DNA of 5,168 nucleotides from Mycobacterium sp. Its GTDB lineage: Bacteria > Actinomycetota > Actinomycetes > Mycobacteriales > Mycobacteriaceae. The notes beneath the pieces are model-generated. The model searched no databases. It was not told where the DNA came from and worked only from the letters and a program-made list of their open reading frames with translations. The position numbers were made by a program, and so were the translations under genes. Of this stretch, positions 4,526 through 5,168 are shown one piece after another; the first letter of the stretch is position 1, and each line of letters starts with the position of its first letter. Where the stretch lies: the NCBI GenBank assembly GCA_023264755.1, contig JAHFVB010000395.1, forward strand, positions 1 to 5,168. Direction: 5' to 3'.

Positions 4526-5168
4526 GTGACAGCACCGGAGAGTTTGGTCATCGATGACCGCGAGCGGAGTCTGTTCCGCGTACACCGGTCGGCCTTCACC
4601 TCCCAAGAGCTCTTCGATCGCGAACAGCGTGAGATCTTTGGCAAGGCCTGGCTCTACGTGGGACACGAGTCCGAGATTCCCAACCCGCACGACTTCCAGA
4701 CCCGCCGAGTCGGAGGCCGGGAGGTCATCTACGTCCGGGGCAAGCAGGGCGACGTCGAGGTCTTGCTGAACAGCTGCCGACACCGCGGCGCCGAAGTCTG
4801 CCGCGAGCGCAGGGGCAACCGCAAGATCTTCACCTGCTTCTATCACGGCTGGGCCTACAACACTCAGGGCGCGCTGGTCAGCGTGCCCGACGGAGACCGC
4901 TATAGCGCGGCCTTCGACCGCGCCGAACACGGGTTGGCCAAGCCACGCACCGAGACTTACCGCGGTTTCACCTACGTCACGTTCGGCGCCGACGCGCTGC
5001 CGTTGCAAACGTATCTGGCCGATGCCACACACCTGATAGACCTGGTAGCCGACCAGTCGGCCTCGGGCATGGAGATTGTGCCCGGCACCCACAACTACTC
5101 GATGAGAGCCGACTGGAAGCTGTTGATGGAGAACAGTTGTGACGGCTACCACGGCTTCACCGTGCATC
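4526..5168 (+). CDS. Rieske non-heme iron aromatic ring-hydroxylating dioxygenase, alpha subunit (N-terminal 214 residues)
   Basis: The catalytic large subunit of a cytoplasmic dioxygenase that would add O2 to an aromatic ring to give a cis-dihydrodiol. The start is GTG 4526 with AAGGGG 9 nt upstream. The Rieske [2Fe-2S] ligands are Cys84, His86, Cys104 and His107, an exact C-x-H-x17-C-x2-H. The start of the catalytic domain is visible in DWKLLMENSCDGYHGFTVH: Asp206 is the bridging aspartate and His209 and His214 are iron ligands, each one residue above Asp205/His208/His213 of naphthalene dioxygenase. The third iron ligand and about half of a usual 420-460-residue subunit lie beyond the right edge. 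The beta subunit and ferredoxin genes, if present, would be there too. Phrases such as FGKAWLYVGHESEIP and SYSM/NYSM-type text before the iron site remind me of p-cumate/benzoate-type oxygenases; substrate unproven. The gene is divergent from the IclR gene with candidate operator C upstream. Confidence 0.96.
   Translation, partial: MTAPESLVIDDRERSLFRVHRSAFTSQELFDREQREIFGKAWLYVGHESEIPNPHDFQTRRVGGREVIYVRGKQGDVEVLLNSCRHRGAEVCRERRGNRKIFTCFYHGWAYNTQGALVSVPDGDRYSAAFDRAEHGLAKPRTETYRGFTYVTFGADALPLQTYLADATHLIDLVADQSASGMEIVPGTHNYSMRADWKLLMENSCDGYHGFTVH

Noticed and set aside
4424..5167. Minus-strand open frame of 247 codons at the right end
   Set aside because: It is antisense to the Rieske oxygenase, whose cluster and iron ligands are intact on the plus strand.
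1..5168. CRISPR arrays, tRNA or rRNA genes, insertion sequences or terminal repeats
   Set aside because: I saw no regularly spaced repeats, cloverleaf-like segments, transposase motifs or long terminal inverted repeats on either strand.

Overview
The window looks like a piece of an aromatic- or terpenoid-acid catabolic cluster from a high-GC actinobacterium (Mycobacterium/Rhodococcus type). This rests on the strong G/C preference at third codon positions, three genes that start at GTG, the actinobacterial-style GASLAGLR reductase N-terminus, and product families typical of ring-hydroxylating dioxygenase pathways. The species cannot be named from the sequence.

Layout: (1) 1-412, minus strand: the N-terminal 137 residues of an uncharacterised multi-pass membrane protein, running off the left edge. 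(2) 413-691: a divergent control region. (3) 692-1663, plus: an alpha/beta-hydrolase of the meta-cleavage-product (C-C bond) hydrolase type. (4) 1704-1982, plus: a 92-residue protein of unknown function, probably in the same transcript. (5) 1983-2021: a short convergent gap with a small hairpin. (6) 2022-3206, minus: an FAD/NAD(P)H ferredoxin reductase of the dioxygenase electron-transfer type. (7) 3207-3348: its upstream gap. (8) 3349-4179, minus: an IclR-family regulator. (9) 4180-4525: a second divergent control region. (10) 4526-5168, plus: the first 214 residues of a Rieske non-heme iron dioxygenase alpha subunit, running off the right edge just after its second iron-binding histidine.

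The genes fit one route. The Rieske oxygenase dihydroxylates an aromatic ring, fed with electrons by the reductase through a ferredoxin that is not in the window. After dehydrogenation and extradiol ring cleavage, also outside the window, the hydrolase splits the ring-fission product. The IclR protein is the obvious local regulator. The Rieske N-terminus reminds me of p-cumate/benzoate-type oxygenases, but the substrate is not established.

The most interesting signal is regulatory. A 17-bp inverted repeat of form GTYYCG-N5-CGRRAY occurs upstream of three different genes (membrane protein, hydrolase, Rieske oxygenase). In each case it is followed, in the direction of transcription, by exactly 7 nt, then a possible -35 box, then exactly 17 nt, then a possible -10 box. 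A weaker fourth copy precedes the reductase. This looks like one regulon, perhaps controlled as an activator by the adjacent IclR protein. The IclR gene itself has a near-consensus promoter without this box.
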